The notes below the pieces were generated by a model that was not told the DNA's origin, ran no database searches, and saw only the letters and a list, made by a program, of their open reading frames with translations. Made by a program: the position numbers and the translations under genes. A stretch of 64,000 nucleotides of DNA, taken from positions 5,743,919-5,807,918 of the forward strand of contig CP154954.1 of NCBI GenBank assembly GCA_039621445.1. The letters are read 5' to 3'. Positions 29,820-40,300 of the stretch are shown here, in pieces; position 1 is the first letter of the stretch, and every line of letters begins with the position of its first letter. This stretch comes from Euglena gracilis. Taxonomy: Eukaryota > Euglenida > Euglenophyceae > Euglenales.

Positions 29820-31368
29820 GTGATTCCCAATCTGCTGCGGTCGTGTCTCTTTTCAGCTTGTGCTGAAGCACGACAGCAGAGGCTGCACGCCGCCTTGGAA
29901 GGGACAGAAAAATTGAAGTTCTCGTGCCAGATGAAGCCAAATGCCATGGCATGGGCCTCATGGCATGGGCCTCAGATTGCAAGTGGTCCCTTGGTCACCA
30001 CGGGAAGGCATTACCGTGCTCGGAATCCCAGTAGACCACCCCGCGTCCTCCGACACCACCAAGAAAGCGTGGGCGGATGCTGCCGCCAAGATCGAGAAGG
30101 CCTCATCTACCATAACGGCCCTCACCGACGCCCAGGTGGCACATCACCTTCTGCGGAGCTGTCTAGACGGCTGCAAAGTGAACCACCTCCTTCGCGCGTC
30201 CGACTCGTATGGCAGCCAAGATCAGGTTACAGGCTGCTCGGAGGTCATCATGAACGCCTTCGAGGACATACTGGGCACGGCACTGAACCCACAACAGCGG
30301 ACACAAGCGTCGCTGCCCCTATCCAGCGGGGGCTGCGGCCTCCGCGTCCCGTCCTGCACTCAGCCCGCAGCCAGGATCTCCTGCCTTGCAGACTTCTACT
30401 CAGACGGGGCCAGGCGCGTGGGTGTGCCCGACTACGCATCCGGCCTGCAGCTACCCCTGGTCGCGCCCGTCCTGGACGACCTCCGGGGCAGGCTAGGAGC
30501 CAACCGTGCCACGGTCACCACCTTCCTCCACAACCCACAACGACTCGCCTCCGCGGACCAAGAACCCCGGAGGCAAAAGTGGTGGAACCACGAGCTGGGC
30601 AAAAAGGCGATGGATGGCCTTGTGGACCAGGCCCGGCCCCGCGACCAGAACCGCCTCCTTGAACAAGCCACGGGGTTCGGACACGGGTGGATGGCGGCCA
30701 CCCCTTCCAACAACTCCCACACCACCTGGTCTAGCGAGGAGTACACCTTGGGACTGAAGTGGTGGTTAGGGCTTCTGGTGCTGGAGGACGTCAGCCAGCC
30801 GTGCACAGGGTGCGGCCAGCCTCTGGACCAGGAAGGCGACCACCTGCTTTGCTGCCGCAGGAACAACTTCTCAGCCCGGCACAACGCTGTTCAGGACGCT
30901 CTGTTTCAAACCTTGTCCAACAGCGGTCACCGGGTGCAGAAGGAAGTTTCCCTGCCAACGGCCCGAGACAGTCACCTACGCCCGGCGGACCTCCTGCTGG
31001 ACTGCTGGTCCGAGGGGAAGCCGACGGCGCTGGACGTTACCGTCTGCCACGGATGGCAAGCGGCAGAACACACAGCGACCCGCGAACGCTGGAGATCCTT
31101 CCTGAAGAGGAGGGAGGACGCCAAAAAACAGAAATACAACGTGCCATGTCAGCAAGCAGGGTGGGGCTTCACACCTTTCGCCCTCGGGACATGGGGTGGC
31201 ATGGGACCGGAAACGGCCAAGACACTGAGCAGAGTGGCCAAACGCGCATCGTCCTGGCAACAGGGCGCTGAGCGCGAAACCAAGCAAGCGGAAATCTACC
31301 AAAATGTGGCCATCTCCTTGCTCCGAGAAGTGTTCCACCTCTTACAACCCAAGCACGTCCTCCGTTAA
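29820..31368 (+). pseudogene. Non-LTR retrotransposon, 5'-truncated: RT thumb, zinc finger, restriction-like endonuclease
   Basis: A clean frame of 475 codons runs from 29941 to TAA at 31366-31368; earlier sequence back to about 29820 is related but frameshifted. The N-terminal part (ITVLGIPVDHP, then LLRSCLDGCKVNHLLR and LPLSSGGCGLRVP) is the thumb region that follows the RT palm in many non-LTR retrotransposons. It is followed by a CCHC-type zinc finger (CTGCG … GDHLLCC … RHN, about residues 288-318) and a PD-(D/E)XK-like endonuclease core (RPADLLLDCW … ALDVTV, about 346-366). That order fits elements of the R2/CRE/NeSL grade. The RT palm is absent, as expected of a 5'-truncated copy. A (CA)-rich tail follows the stop. 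Confidence 0.75.
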
Positions 31369-31404
31369 CCACGGGAGGAGTGTATGGCAAAAAAAATAAA
31401 TAAA

Positions 31405-31500
31405 AAAAAACCCACACACAACACAACCACACACCCATACCCACACACGCACACACACCCACACCCACACACGCACACACGCACACCAACACACCACAAC
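31405..31500. repeat. (CA)n-rich microsatellite after the non-LTR element
   Basis: ACACACCCACAC-type repeats of ~95 bp directly after an A-rich stretch (AAAAAAATAAATAAAAAAAA) that follows the element's stop codon. The A-rich stretch could be the original poly-A tail and the CA array the expanded 3' flank. Confidence 0.85.
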
Positions 31501-31612
31501 CATCCGCCCGCCCTCCCGCCCGCGCCAAGCAGGCCGCCTCACCCCTACCGTCAGCCACCCCAGCCGTCGGCCACACCAGCCGTCCCTCTGCGCCTTATAT
31601 TGAAGATGGGCC

Positions 31613-32464
31613 TTGCCCGTTTTCCTCCTGCCCTGCCCTGCACCACCTGTATATACTGTTAACCTCCTCCGGACCTTCAAACCCAGTAGGCTGTGCCACT
31701 GGTCGGTGGATTCGGTTCGCCCCACCACCGCAGTCGACATGGGCCCATTGACACCGTGTGCCTCGACCAAAACACTGATTCCCACCAGAGAATTTCAGGC
31801 GATCGTCCAGTGGTGTCTGGGTGCCCCGGTGGTCAGCGCTACGGACAGCCCACCTGCCTGCCCAAGATGCCACAACCCCACAGATGTCAGAGGCCACCAC
31901 CTTGTCTGCTGCCACAAAAACAAAATTGTCCGGCGGCACAATGCGGTGCAATCGCACATCCTCGGGCTCGCGCAGCGTACAGGCTTCCCAGCCAGAAGGG
32001 AAGAAAGTGCCCCAGATGGCTCACGACCAGGCGACGTATTCGTCATGAGGTACGATGCAAACGGCCCAGCAGCCATCGACGTCACCATTCGTCACCCACT
32101 TGCGCCTTCGCGAAATCGCGCCGGCTTGGAGGATATTGGCAGGTGGCATGAGGCACAAGAGCTGGACAAGATAAAGAAGTATGGAGATGGTTGCCAACGC
32201 AGAGGCTGGACATTCATACCCTTTGTGTTGGACGGTTATGGTGGCATGGGGGATGGTGCGCTCACCTTTGTTGGCAACTGCATCAAGTTGCTAGCATGCA
32301 AACACGACGCCTGGGAGAGGAGGGGCGTCGAGGGGACCTGCTGGCAAGGAATAAGCATGACTCTGGCCCGGGAGGTTCGACGACAATTGGTTTGGGGACA
32401 ATGCCCCGAAGAGCTCGCTGACCATAGCCTCCCTGAATCTCATAAACCCTACTGTACTTCATAG
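31613..32464 (+). pseudogene. Second non-LTR retrotransposon 3' fragment: zinc finger and endonuclease domain
   Basis: A 283-codon frame ending in TAG (32462-32464). It keeps only the C-terminal part: CPRCHNP … GHHLVCC … RRHN zinc finger and RPGDVFVM … AAIDVTI endonuclease core, then a tail with GWTFIPFVLDGYGGMG, comparable to GWGFTPFALGTWGGMG in the neighbour at 29820-31368. Clearly homologous but well diverged, so a different family member and not a tandem duplicate. It is truncated just upstream of the zinc finger. The LTR of gypsy copy 2 starts only ~16 bp past the stop. Confidence 0.75.
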
Positions 32465-32480
32465 CCCCGAGGCTGAACCA

Positions 32481-33602
32481 GTGTACGTCTGATTCCCAAT
32501 TCCCCTTTCCCAATTCCCAAAAGCCTTCGCTTTCGCCTTGGCGCACCTACTTGGGAACTGAAAATCAGAGTAACAGAAAATCCCTTTTCCCACTTCCCAA
32601 GAAGCAAAGCACAGAGCAATGCAGGGAGGACGGACTGGATATCCAAGTCCGGTCCGGAGAAAAGGAAAGACAAAGGGAAGAACAGAATACCACCTGTGGA
32701 GAGAGAAGGGGCACCCATTAGGAAATCCTAATAGGATCTGCTTCCATCCTAACTTCCTCAACGGAAGGGGACAGAAGCATACGACTGGTACACATCCCCC
32801 TCCCAGGGCTATGCCCCATTTCCCCTTTGGACCAGGCATTCTGGCCACAGGGATTTCGGACACAGACCTGGTCTGTGGGAGGTGCACCCTGGCGCATCCA
32901 CGGGGGCCCTTTCTATCGCACAGGGGTCCACTCAAAGGGGGGGGGGCGGAAAGGAATGGACCCAAAAAGCCCAAAACGCGCAAAATGGTTTCACCCATTC
33001 TGCGGTGGCTTATGGGTATATAGTATATTACAGCCCGCTGGGGAAAATGGGGCTGGCAGGTATCCTTGCCAAGCAAACCCATCCACCCAGTTTGGGTGTG
33101 CCCAAGGCACTTGGGGTTGGGTCCATGGGCATTCCAGGAAAACCCATGGGTTGGGTGTGGAAGGAGGGGGCCTCTGACCAGTCAAACCTGGGCAGGGCGC
33201 ATGGCCAGTCAAACCTGACCACGCAAAAGGAAATCCTACTCTACAAAGTGGCGACAGCATTTGCCCCGGGGGGAAAGTAGAGAGGAGTGGGGGGTTGGTT
33301 TAGGCCAGAAAACTGGTGCTGTGTGGCAGCCTTATGGCCTCAAACGGCCGAAAAGAAAAGAAACGGAAAGGAAAAGAGGCCGTCGGCCCTGTGCGCTGCG
33401 TGTCGCACCCGCGAGAGGGGAGAGGGGAGAGGGGTGTGCATGCATGCGCACGGAATCCTGCACATGGCAGCATCCCGGTGGGAACTTACTAGCGGCGAAT
33501 ACCGCAAAGGGTCTTCGAAGGGGTTGTTCGGGCGAATACCCAAACAGGGTGTCAGGCGAATACCTGACGAGGGTTCTGAAAGCCGCCGCATTGGCGCTTA
33601 CA
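32481..33602 (-). repeat. LTR of gypsy copy 2 (3' LTR, diverged)
   Basis: The edge against the non-LTR fragment reads TGTACGTC, identical to the edge at 35009. Along ~1.1 kb it shares ordered blocks with 35009-36314: GCTTTCGCCTTGG, AAGAAGCAAAGCACA, AATACCACCTGTGG, GGTACACATCCCCCTCCC, TTTGGGTGTGCC and GGCAGCCTTA. The other edge is inferred just before the stop of ORF-Y'' (…GCTTACA near 33602, giving a TGTAAG start on the minus strand). The flank at 32476-32480 is ACCAG; its partner cannot be checked because the 5' LTR is not in the window. Confidence 0.7.
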
Positions 33603-33608
33603 GACACC

Positions 33609-35008
33609 TCACCTGCCTTTATCGGCTGGACGTTCACGCACCTCACGCCAGTAGTCGTGTTGGGGGTCCCCTAATGGGTCCTCAACCAACTCCAGTTGGC
33701 GTGGGGAACGCGGCGGAGCTGATTCACTCCGAATGGTGTTGAGCTCCGGATCGTTGACATCAAAGGAAGGGGTCTCCCAGTCCTTGATCCAATTATCCGG
33801 CAGCTTCTCCCTGGTACGTTCAGCATGATGCTGAAGATACCGTTGGAGCTGCTCCCAGAAAATTGTGGGCAGCATCACCGGCCAGATGATGTAATTCATC
33901 CGGGGGTGATTCGCAGGCACCTGCGGGGGCATCCCCGGGGTCTGCTTGAAGTTGATGTCATACATCCACCTCGCTGTCCGAGCTCTTGCGGTATGGGGCC
34001 GTAATACAGCCGCCAACCAACCTCTGAAGTCCACCAAATCGTGTTCTTCAGGAAGCCACAGTGGCAAGGCGTATCCGCCATGCTGACGCTTGGAGAACAG
34101 GGGGTAAACCTGTGTCTCCCAGTCGCCATCGGTTCAGAGGTAAGGCATTCTTACCTTGGCGTGTTCCTCGACGGCGAGGCGCATTGCCCAAGCGTCGATC
34201 TGGAACTCACGGGCCATTCCCGTGTGGCGGTAGCTTTCTACCTTGCGGAAGTCGGAGTGCTTCAGGCGGCCTTCCACCTGTTTGTACTCCTTCTTCCACT
34301 TCTCCATTGTCTCCCAGTGGTGGGGGACAATGGTGGTGACTGCTCCATCAGCAGTCTGCACGAACTTGGCTCCTATACAGTTGATGCACAAGGCAGGGAT
34401 ATCCCTGTCGTGAGCATTCTCACTGTAGGAGTAGTTCAAGCTGTGCTTCCAGGCGTTCAGGCACTCGCCACATACGAGCGCCACACAGTTCGGCACATAT
34501 GCCCTGTGATGGAACCACGAGGATTGCACCTGCCGCTTGCACACATGCACAAGCGGTTGGTTGTGCCGCACATGGTGGCACACGGTGCACGTCCAGGCAA
34601 AGGACGTGCCGTGCTGGAAATCCAACACGCAGTCCTCACCAAAGTACTGTGCCAGTACTCTGGGTGAGCGCCTATTCCAGAATGTCCAGGTGCTGGGCAT
34701 CCGCAGACACGGGAGGTGAAGCAGGTTCGTCCTGCTCCTCATCCGTCGATCCGGCGGAAGACTGGGCCTGTCGACCACGAGCCTTACCTTTCGGTTTGCT
34801 CTGGCCGTACCCGGACGATGCAACGGCCGAATAGTCGTGCATTGTCGTAGGGCCTTTCGGCTGTCCGCCAGTCTGACCTCCAGCGCCACCTTTCGGTGAT
34901 GGTTTCCCATCACCGCCTTTGGCAGGGGGCTTACAGGGTGCAGCACCCGGTTTGCCTCCGTTCGGCTTCGCACTCCCGGAATCAGGAGGCGATGCCTGCG
35001 GCTTACAG
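33609..35008 (-). pseudogene. ORF-X/ORF-Y tail of gypsy copy 2 (diverged)
   Basis: 34672-35008 encodes the end of ORF-X'' (KPGAAPCKPPAKGGDGKP, SSGYGQSKPKGKARG), homologous to the Lys/Pro/Gly-rich C-terminus of ORF-X at about 37600-37830. 33609-34690 encodes ORF-Y'' with the same Cys/His pattern as 36340-37347 (WTCTVCH, PLVHVC, NCVALVCGECLNAW, CINCIG) and a conserved C-terminal half (AAVLRPHT … ANHPRMNYI). One in-frame TGA (34134-34136) interrupts it where copies 1 and 3 read PYLWETA; otherwise the frame is intact through the whole Y'' part. It breaks off exactly at the LTR edge at 35009. Best explained as the right half of copy 2, separated from its left half (49.2-55.25 kb) by copy 1. Confidence 0.75.
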
Positions 35009-36314
35009 TGTACGTCCAAAGCTTTCCCTTTTCCCCTTTTTGGAACTTTCTGTAAAAGCCTTTCGCTTTCGCCTTGGTGCGCAGCCTACTTATGGTAGGG
35101 AAAAGTCTTTGGAGTAACGAAAAGTGGTTTTCCCCTTTGCTTCCCAATTCCCCAAGAAGCAAAGCACAAAGCAAAGACTCAGAAGTTTCTTCTGAGATCA
35201 AGTTCGATTGTTCCGAGGGTTTTTCCCTCTGACAAAACCAATGGTCAAACTTGGAAGTGATGACAGTGAAGAATACCACCTGTGGGGGAGGAGAGAAAAG
35301 TGCTGACGTGTCCAGGGGCAGATCCCAGAAGGGTATGCCACGATCCTACCAGCTGTGGTTTTCCACAGTGGTGCGACCGTCACAGAACCCACTCTGCAGA
35401 TATCCTACAGAGCTGGGACGTGCCTGGTACACATCCCCCTCCCAGGGCTACGCCCGATTTCCTTCATGGACCAGGGTTTCCCAGTCCAGTCAGGATATCT
35501 GACGCTGCCCCAGGTGGGGTTCACTTCTCCATTCGGTGTCTCTCCTTTCCGCACAGTGGCATCCACCCAAAGCCCAAAAACGCAAAAAAGGTTAGCCGCG
35601 TTTCGCGGTTACCTATTAGCCGTTTCGGCTTAGGTGGGGTGTGAAAAAGCCCACTGTGGGAAACGGGGCTTGGCAGGTTTCCTGACAAAGTGTCCCATCC
35701 ACCCACTTTGGGTGTGCCAAAGGCACGCAGGGTTGGTCAAGCGATTCGCTGAAAACCCGAGGGGAGAGGTGTGGAAGGGGGGGGGGGCAGGCTCCTATCC
35801 TGGTCATACCCGGATAGGGCTCCTAGGCGGTCATATCCGCACTAGGAAACAAAAGCCTACTTACAAAACCGACTGCCGGCGACAGCTTTGCGGGGGTGGG
35901 GGGGAAGTAGGGAGGAGAGGGGGGCTGGCTTAGGCCAGAACAGAATTTTTGCTGTCTGGCAGCCTTAAGAGGCCTTAGGGCCAAAAAGTGACAAGTTGGC
36001 CTATTATTACGGCATGCGCGCTGTGTGCTGTGTGTCACTTAGCAGCTTGCCAGGTTTCCCGGCTGCCAAGGTCTTCACAGCAGTAGCTCCTTCACGACGC
36101 AATAAGAGGCGATTACCTCTTGCAGACGGTTTCCGTCCGGATGGGGGGGGGCTCGTGGCGGGGGGGGGGGGGGGGGGTTTTGGATGCTTCCATCCAGAGC
36201 GTAGCGTGACACAGACCCAGGTTCATCCCAGGGCTGTTCAGCGATTTCCGCTACCAATGTATATATATGTATAGTATATGGATGTCCAGGCTCCATGAAG
36301 GCACTTACCTTACA
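35009..36314 (-). repeat. LTR of gypsy copy 1 (3' LTR)
   Basis: Starts TGTACGTC at 35009, flanked by TACAG. It carries the same ordered blocks as 32481-33602 but is clearly diverged from it. The right edge is inferred at TGTAAG (minus strand) near 36314, only ~25 bp beyond the ORF-Y stop; this would place TATATATATGTATAG (36259-36274) near the start of the LTR as a possible promoter. A shorter LTR ending near 36080 cannot be excluded. A G-run of about 18 lies at 36155-36176, and the matching LTR of copy 3 is broken at that same G-run by the assembly gap. Confidence 0.65.
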
Positions 36315-36339
36315 TGAGCCTGGTAATGCCGTTTTGGCA

Positions 36340-37368
36340 TTACATCCGTTCCAGCCGCCAATAATCATGGCGGGAGTCCAAGGGATCTTCCACAAGGACC
36401 ATCTGGAATTGAGGTGGTGGTGGCCTATCTACGAGCCAGGTTTCTGGCGATTCGTATTCGAAATCAGGTGCCACCCAGTCCCGAACCCATCCTTCGGGGA
36501 CTGTGTGCTTGGTTGCACTCGCTCTTTCTGCGAGGAACCATTGCAGCTTCTCCCAGAATTTCCTGGGCAGAGTTGCTGGCCCGATGAAGTAGTTCATCCT
36601 TGGGTGATTGGCTGACACCTGCGGGGCATTCCCTGGGTGGAAGTCAATCGGCATGTGATACGCACATTCTGCGCGGACTGTATGGGGTCGTAATACGGCC
36701 CCAAGCCAGTCTTTCCAGGTCATCCCGTGGTTTTCGGGTGGCCATTGTGGCAGGCACCAGCGACCGTTTCGGTCCTGGTTTTGGAACAGGCGGAAAAGTA
36801 TCTTTTCCCTGTCTGCTGTCTCCCAGAGGTAAGGTAATCTTACCCCTGCCTCCTCAGCAGCGAGGCGTATCGCCCCACTGTCGATCTGCCACCCACGGGC
36901 CATTCCCGTGTGGCGGTAGTCGTCGAGCTTGAGGTTGGCATACTTGAAAAAGTCCTTGAACTTTTTGTTCAAGGTGGAGTATTCCTCCAGTGGCTTCTCG
37001 GCACTTGGCACGATTGTGCGTACTGCGCCTTCCGCAGTGTGCCAGAAGGTACCTCGAAGGCAGTTGACGCAGAGAACTGGTACATTCGTACCGTCTCGGT
37101 CTGTGTAGCTGAAATTGTGCTTGTGGGTCCAACTGTCCACGCACTTGGCGCATACCAAGGCGGCACAGTTAGGGATGTATACATCCTTGTGGAACGATTT
37201 CCGATCCACAGGGTTGCACACATGGACGAGGGGTAATCCCAGGTCAAGTGCACTGTTGTACATCTTGTGGCATACAGTGCAAAGCCACACAAAACGGTTT
37301 TCCGTTGTTTTGTCGATGAGGAATTCCTCACCGAAGAATTGGGCCAAAACACGGGGAGATCTGGAATT
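36340..37368 (-). CDS. ORF-Y, Cys/His-rich protein of the gypsy element (copy 1)
   Basis: Open from just after a TAG (37369-37371) to TAA at 36340, about 342 codons, with no ATG near its start. It opens NSRSPRVLAQFFGEEF. Numbered from the TTG at 37347, it holds C23-x2-C26, H42-x-C44, C61-x4-C66-x2-C69 and C93-x2-C96. All are kept in the diverged copy at 33.6-34.7 kb, so a structural two-zinc fold is likely. The C-terminal half has conserved patches (RLPYLWETAD, LGAVLRPHT, ANHPRMNYF) and ends DPLDSRHDYWRLERM. The copy at 55445 is almost identical. The frame lies 5 bp beyond the ORF-X stop in a different frame, so it is made by frameshift, splicing (TTATTAG precedes it) or reinitiation. I do not recognise the fold; RING/PHD spacing does not fit. 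Confidence 0.7.
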   Translation of the reverse strand, partial: NSRSPRVLAQFFGEEFLIDKTTENRFVWLCTVCHKMYNSALDLGLPLVHVCNPVDRKSFHKDVYIPNCAALVCAKCVDSWTHKHNFSYTDRDGTNVPVLCVNCLRGTFWHTAEGAVRTIVPSAEKPLEEYSTLNKKFKDFFKYANLKLDDYRHTGMARGWQIDSGAIRLAAEEAGVRLPYLWETADREKILFRLFQNQDRNGRWCLPQWPPENHGMTWKDWLGAVLRPHTVRAECAYHMPIDFHPGNAPQVSANHPRMNYFIGPATLPRKFWEKLQWFLAERASATKHTVPEGWVRDWVAPDFEYESPETWLVDRPPPPQFQMVLVEDPLDSRHDYWRLERM

Positions 37369-37375
37369 CTAATAA

Positions 37376-40300
37376 TTACAGGTCACATTCTGACCATTTC
37401 CGTCCCTGACAGAACAGTGGCTCAATCCACCGGTTAAGGCATTGCTGTGTCCTCAATTTATGTGCGATCATCATGTACCTGTTTTTCAGGTCATGAATGT
37501 CAGGGTCATCCTGATTGATCGCGTTCCAGTCGATGACAACTTCGTCTTCTGAAGGTGTCTCGGCTGTCGAGGCGCGGGATTTTCCCAGCCCCTTTGACGG
37601 AGGTTTCGGCTGTGAGGTTTTCCCATAGCCGGATGACGTGACGTGCGTGAATCCTTGTCCCGAGGTTAATCCCCGAGAAGAGGATGCAGCACTCTGGCCG
37701 CCAGCACCACCACCGCCTTTCGGTGGGGGCTGATCACCAGATTTCGGTGTGGGTTTGCAAGGTGCGGCGCCCGGCTTACTTTTCGCCGGGGCCTTCGGGC
37801 TTCCGGCTTCCGGAGTCTCCGAGGGCCGCCGCTCGGCGTCTCGCTTGCTTGCCCACGTGCGTGGTGACGCTTGGGACGGGGGTCTTTTCCCCGACGCCGA
37901 ACGTCGTTGACCTTCAGCAGGGGTTTCCCGAGCTGATGGTCGTCCTACACGCTCCTTCGCGGCTCCCGAAGGTTTCCCAGGGGTAGCCGTGGGGGATGGT
38001 GTTGGTGTAGGCCTAGCCTGTGCACTTCGCGCTGGCTGAGCCTGTGGTGCAGGCATGGACGCCCGCTCGGCCTGTTTTTCAGGCGCCGGTGTCCGTGTGC
38101 CTTGACGCTTCTCTGGCGTGACTGTGGCTGTACCATGAGATACGGGTTCATCCCGTGCCTCCGGTGGTACCGCCGGTGTCGATACAGGTTCATCCTGTAC
38201 TGACACGGCTGGTGTTGTCTCCACAGTCATTGCCATCTGTTCGCCTTCCGTCCGTGTCGCTTCCGACACTGGCGGTGGCGCTGCCGTTGGGGAAGGTTCA
38301 TCCTCCACCATGGCTGCAATGTCAGATGTGTCTTCCGTCAGCTGGGCAGTTTCCGCCGCAGCTGTGGAAGAACTGGCCGCAGTGCCACGTGGAGTGACTA
38401 CTGCGATCAGTGACCGTAAACCACCGAGTACGCGTCCGCCCAGTGAGGTGCGTCTCTCCTCACCTGAAGTGGGCTCCTCGGCTGGCTCCTCGGTTAACGG
38501 GGTTTCCCCGGAAACAGGGAGCTTGAGGCGTAATACCTCGGGCGTGTGGGGTACCGTTTCCGGCGGGTTTTCCCGCGGAGGGGTTGGTACACCCGCTGTA
38601 CCCAGTGAGGCTGGTGATAGAGGGACAGGTGTCATTTCACCTGCTTGTGATCCTGGGTGTTGGGCGGTTTCTGCCACAGTATCCAGCATCACTACCGATG
38701 GGCTACGGGTTTCCCGTGCCGGAGGTTCCGTTGGCTGAGGTTCATCCTCAGCCATTGGGACCTCCTCCTCCTCCTCATCCGCTTCCGGAGAGGATTCGGC
38801 TGCGTGTAGCTGTGCTGCAGAACGCGGGTCTTTCCTGCTCCTGTAGCACCCTTGTGCGTTTGACAGGCGGAAAAAGCTAATACTTTCACTCCTGTCAGAG
38901 TTGGGGTATGGGGGCGGCCACGTCGCTCTCACCCAGCTTTCGGGTGGAGGCTGTGGTTGATCATCGTCGATCAAGCAAAGGTCTTCCCACTGCCGTCGAC
39001 AATGGTCAGTCACGCCAAACTCTCCTGTTTCTTCCAGGAATGCTGGCAGTGGCAACGCGTAACGAGGGACTTCCCCTTCGTGCGCCGCGAAAAACATCTG
39101 AAAATCCTCCCATATCAGGATATTCCCGAATTGGGTATCCAGGTGTTCCTGGAGACCGATTTCGGCCTCTTCCCAGTCTGGTCGCAGGTTCATCCTGCGC
39201 TGGTCTGGGTCATTGGGTCTGGCGTTCACCTCCATATATCCCCGAGGCAACCACTTTCTGTGGATTTCCACATCGGCGGTCATATATTCCAGGAAATATA
39301 TGTAGACCTCCAGGACGTAGGTAATCCACGCCCTGTGCCAGTACTGCTGCAGCAGAAATATTTTCTGCCGGTGCTGTTTCAGCACCTTTCGGTCTTGCGT
39401 TCCAATCTGGGGATTCCGGCACTGATGCAGGAGGCTGGCTGCCGGCATTCTTGGCAGACGGAGGCGGTTTTCCGCGTTCTCCGAAACCCCAGAAGTCAAC
39501 GATGTGGACTTCCTTGCAAAACTGGCATTCCAGTTTGTACCGCTGGGGGTATGCGAGGTCCACGTCCAGTACCTTGAACAGCATGCCATACATGCTGTCC
39601 AGGAAGACTTGGAGGTTGTTCGTGAACATTACCGCAGCCTGTGCCTGGAGTTTCTCCGGCAGGGGGTAATACTTCCACTGGATTCCCAGTGCGCTGACTG
39701 AAAACATGTGGTTGAAGATTTCCTTCAACTGTGCGACGAACGTTTCGCCGTCTTCACAGGTATTCAGGCAATCGATATACGTCAGACCGTTTCGGTCGGT
39801 AAAAATGCCGAAATTCTGGCAGGGGTATCCCAACCAGAACCACAGTTCCCAGAAACCAGGCATCTGGTCCAGGCCAACTTCATGCGAATGAGGGTATCCC
39901 TCGAACGCATGAAGTTCGGCACTGTAGAAAAAACGTTTGCAGTGATCGTTCATACGATTCTGCACCACTTCGAGCACCGCATCCGGTGGTCGGTGGATCA
40001 CGTTGCCTGCCCTTGTGAACTTTTGGAGATCCTCGTCGATTTTCGGCCAGATCTCCTCCAGGTACTTGAACACTGAGGCAACGTCATAATCCTTCGTTTT
40101 CGAAGGTTCGGCGGCTTTCCCGCCCTTGCTTGCTGCGGGTCCGGCAGATTTTCCGCCTTTGCCTGGAGCTGGCCAGGCGGCTTTTCCGCCTTTGCCAGGT
40201 GGGGCTTTCCCACCTTTCTCTTGGCCTTTTCCTTTCTCCTTACCTTTGCCCTTTCCTTTACCCTTGCCCTTTGTGTTTGACAGCCATTCGAATGTCGCCC

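Noticed and set aside
31384-31662. Thr/His-rich frame 3' of the non-LTR element
   Set aside because: It is a translation of the CA-rich microsatellite.
36340-37347. ORF-Y as a RING or PHD finger
   Set aside because: The Cys/His spacing (CxxC, HxC, Cx4CxxC, CxxC with ~15, ~16 and ~23-residue spacers) does not fit the RING C3HC4 or PHD C4HC3 consensus.
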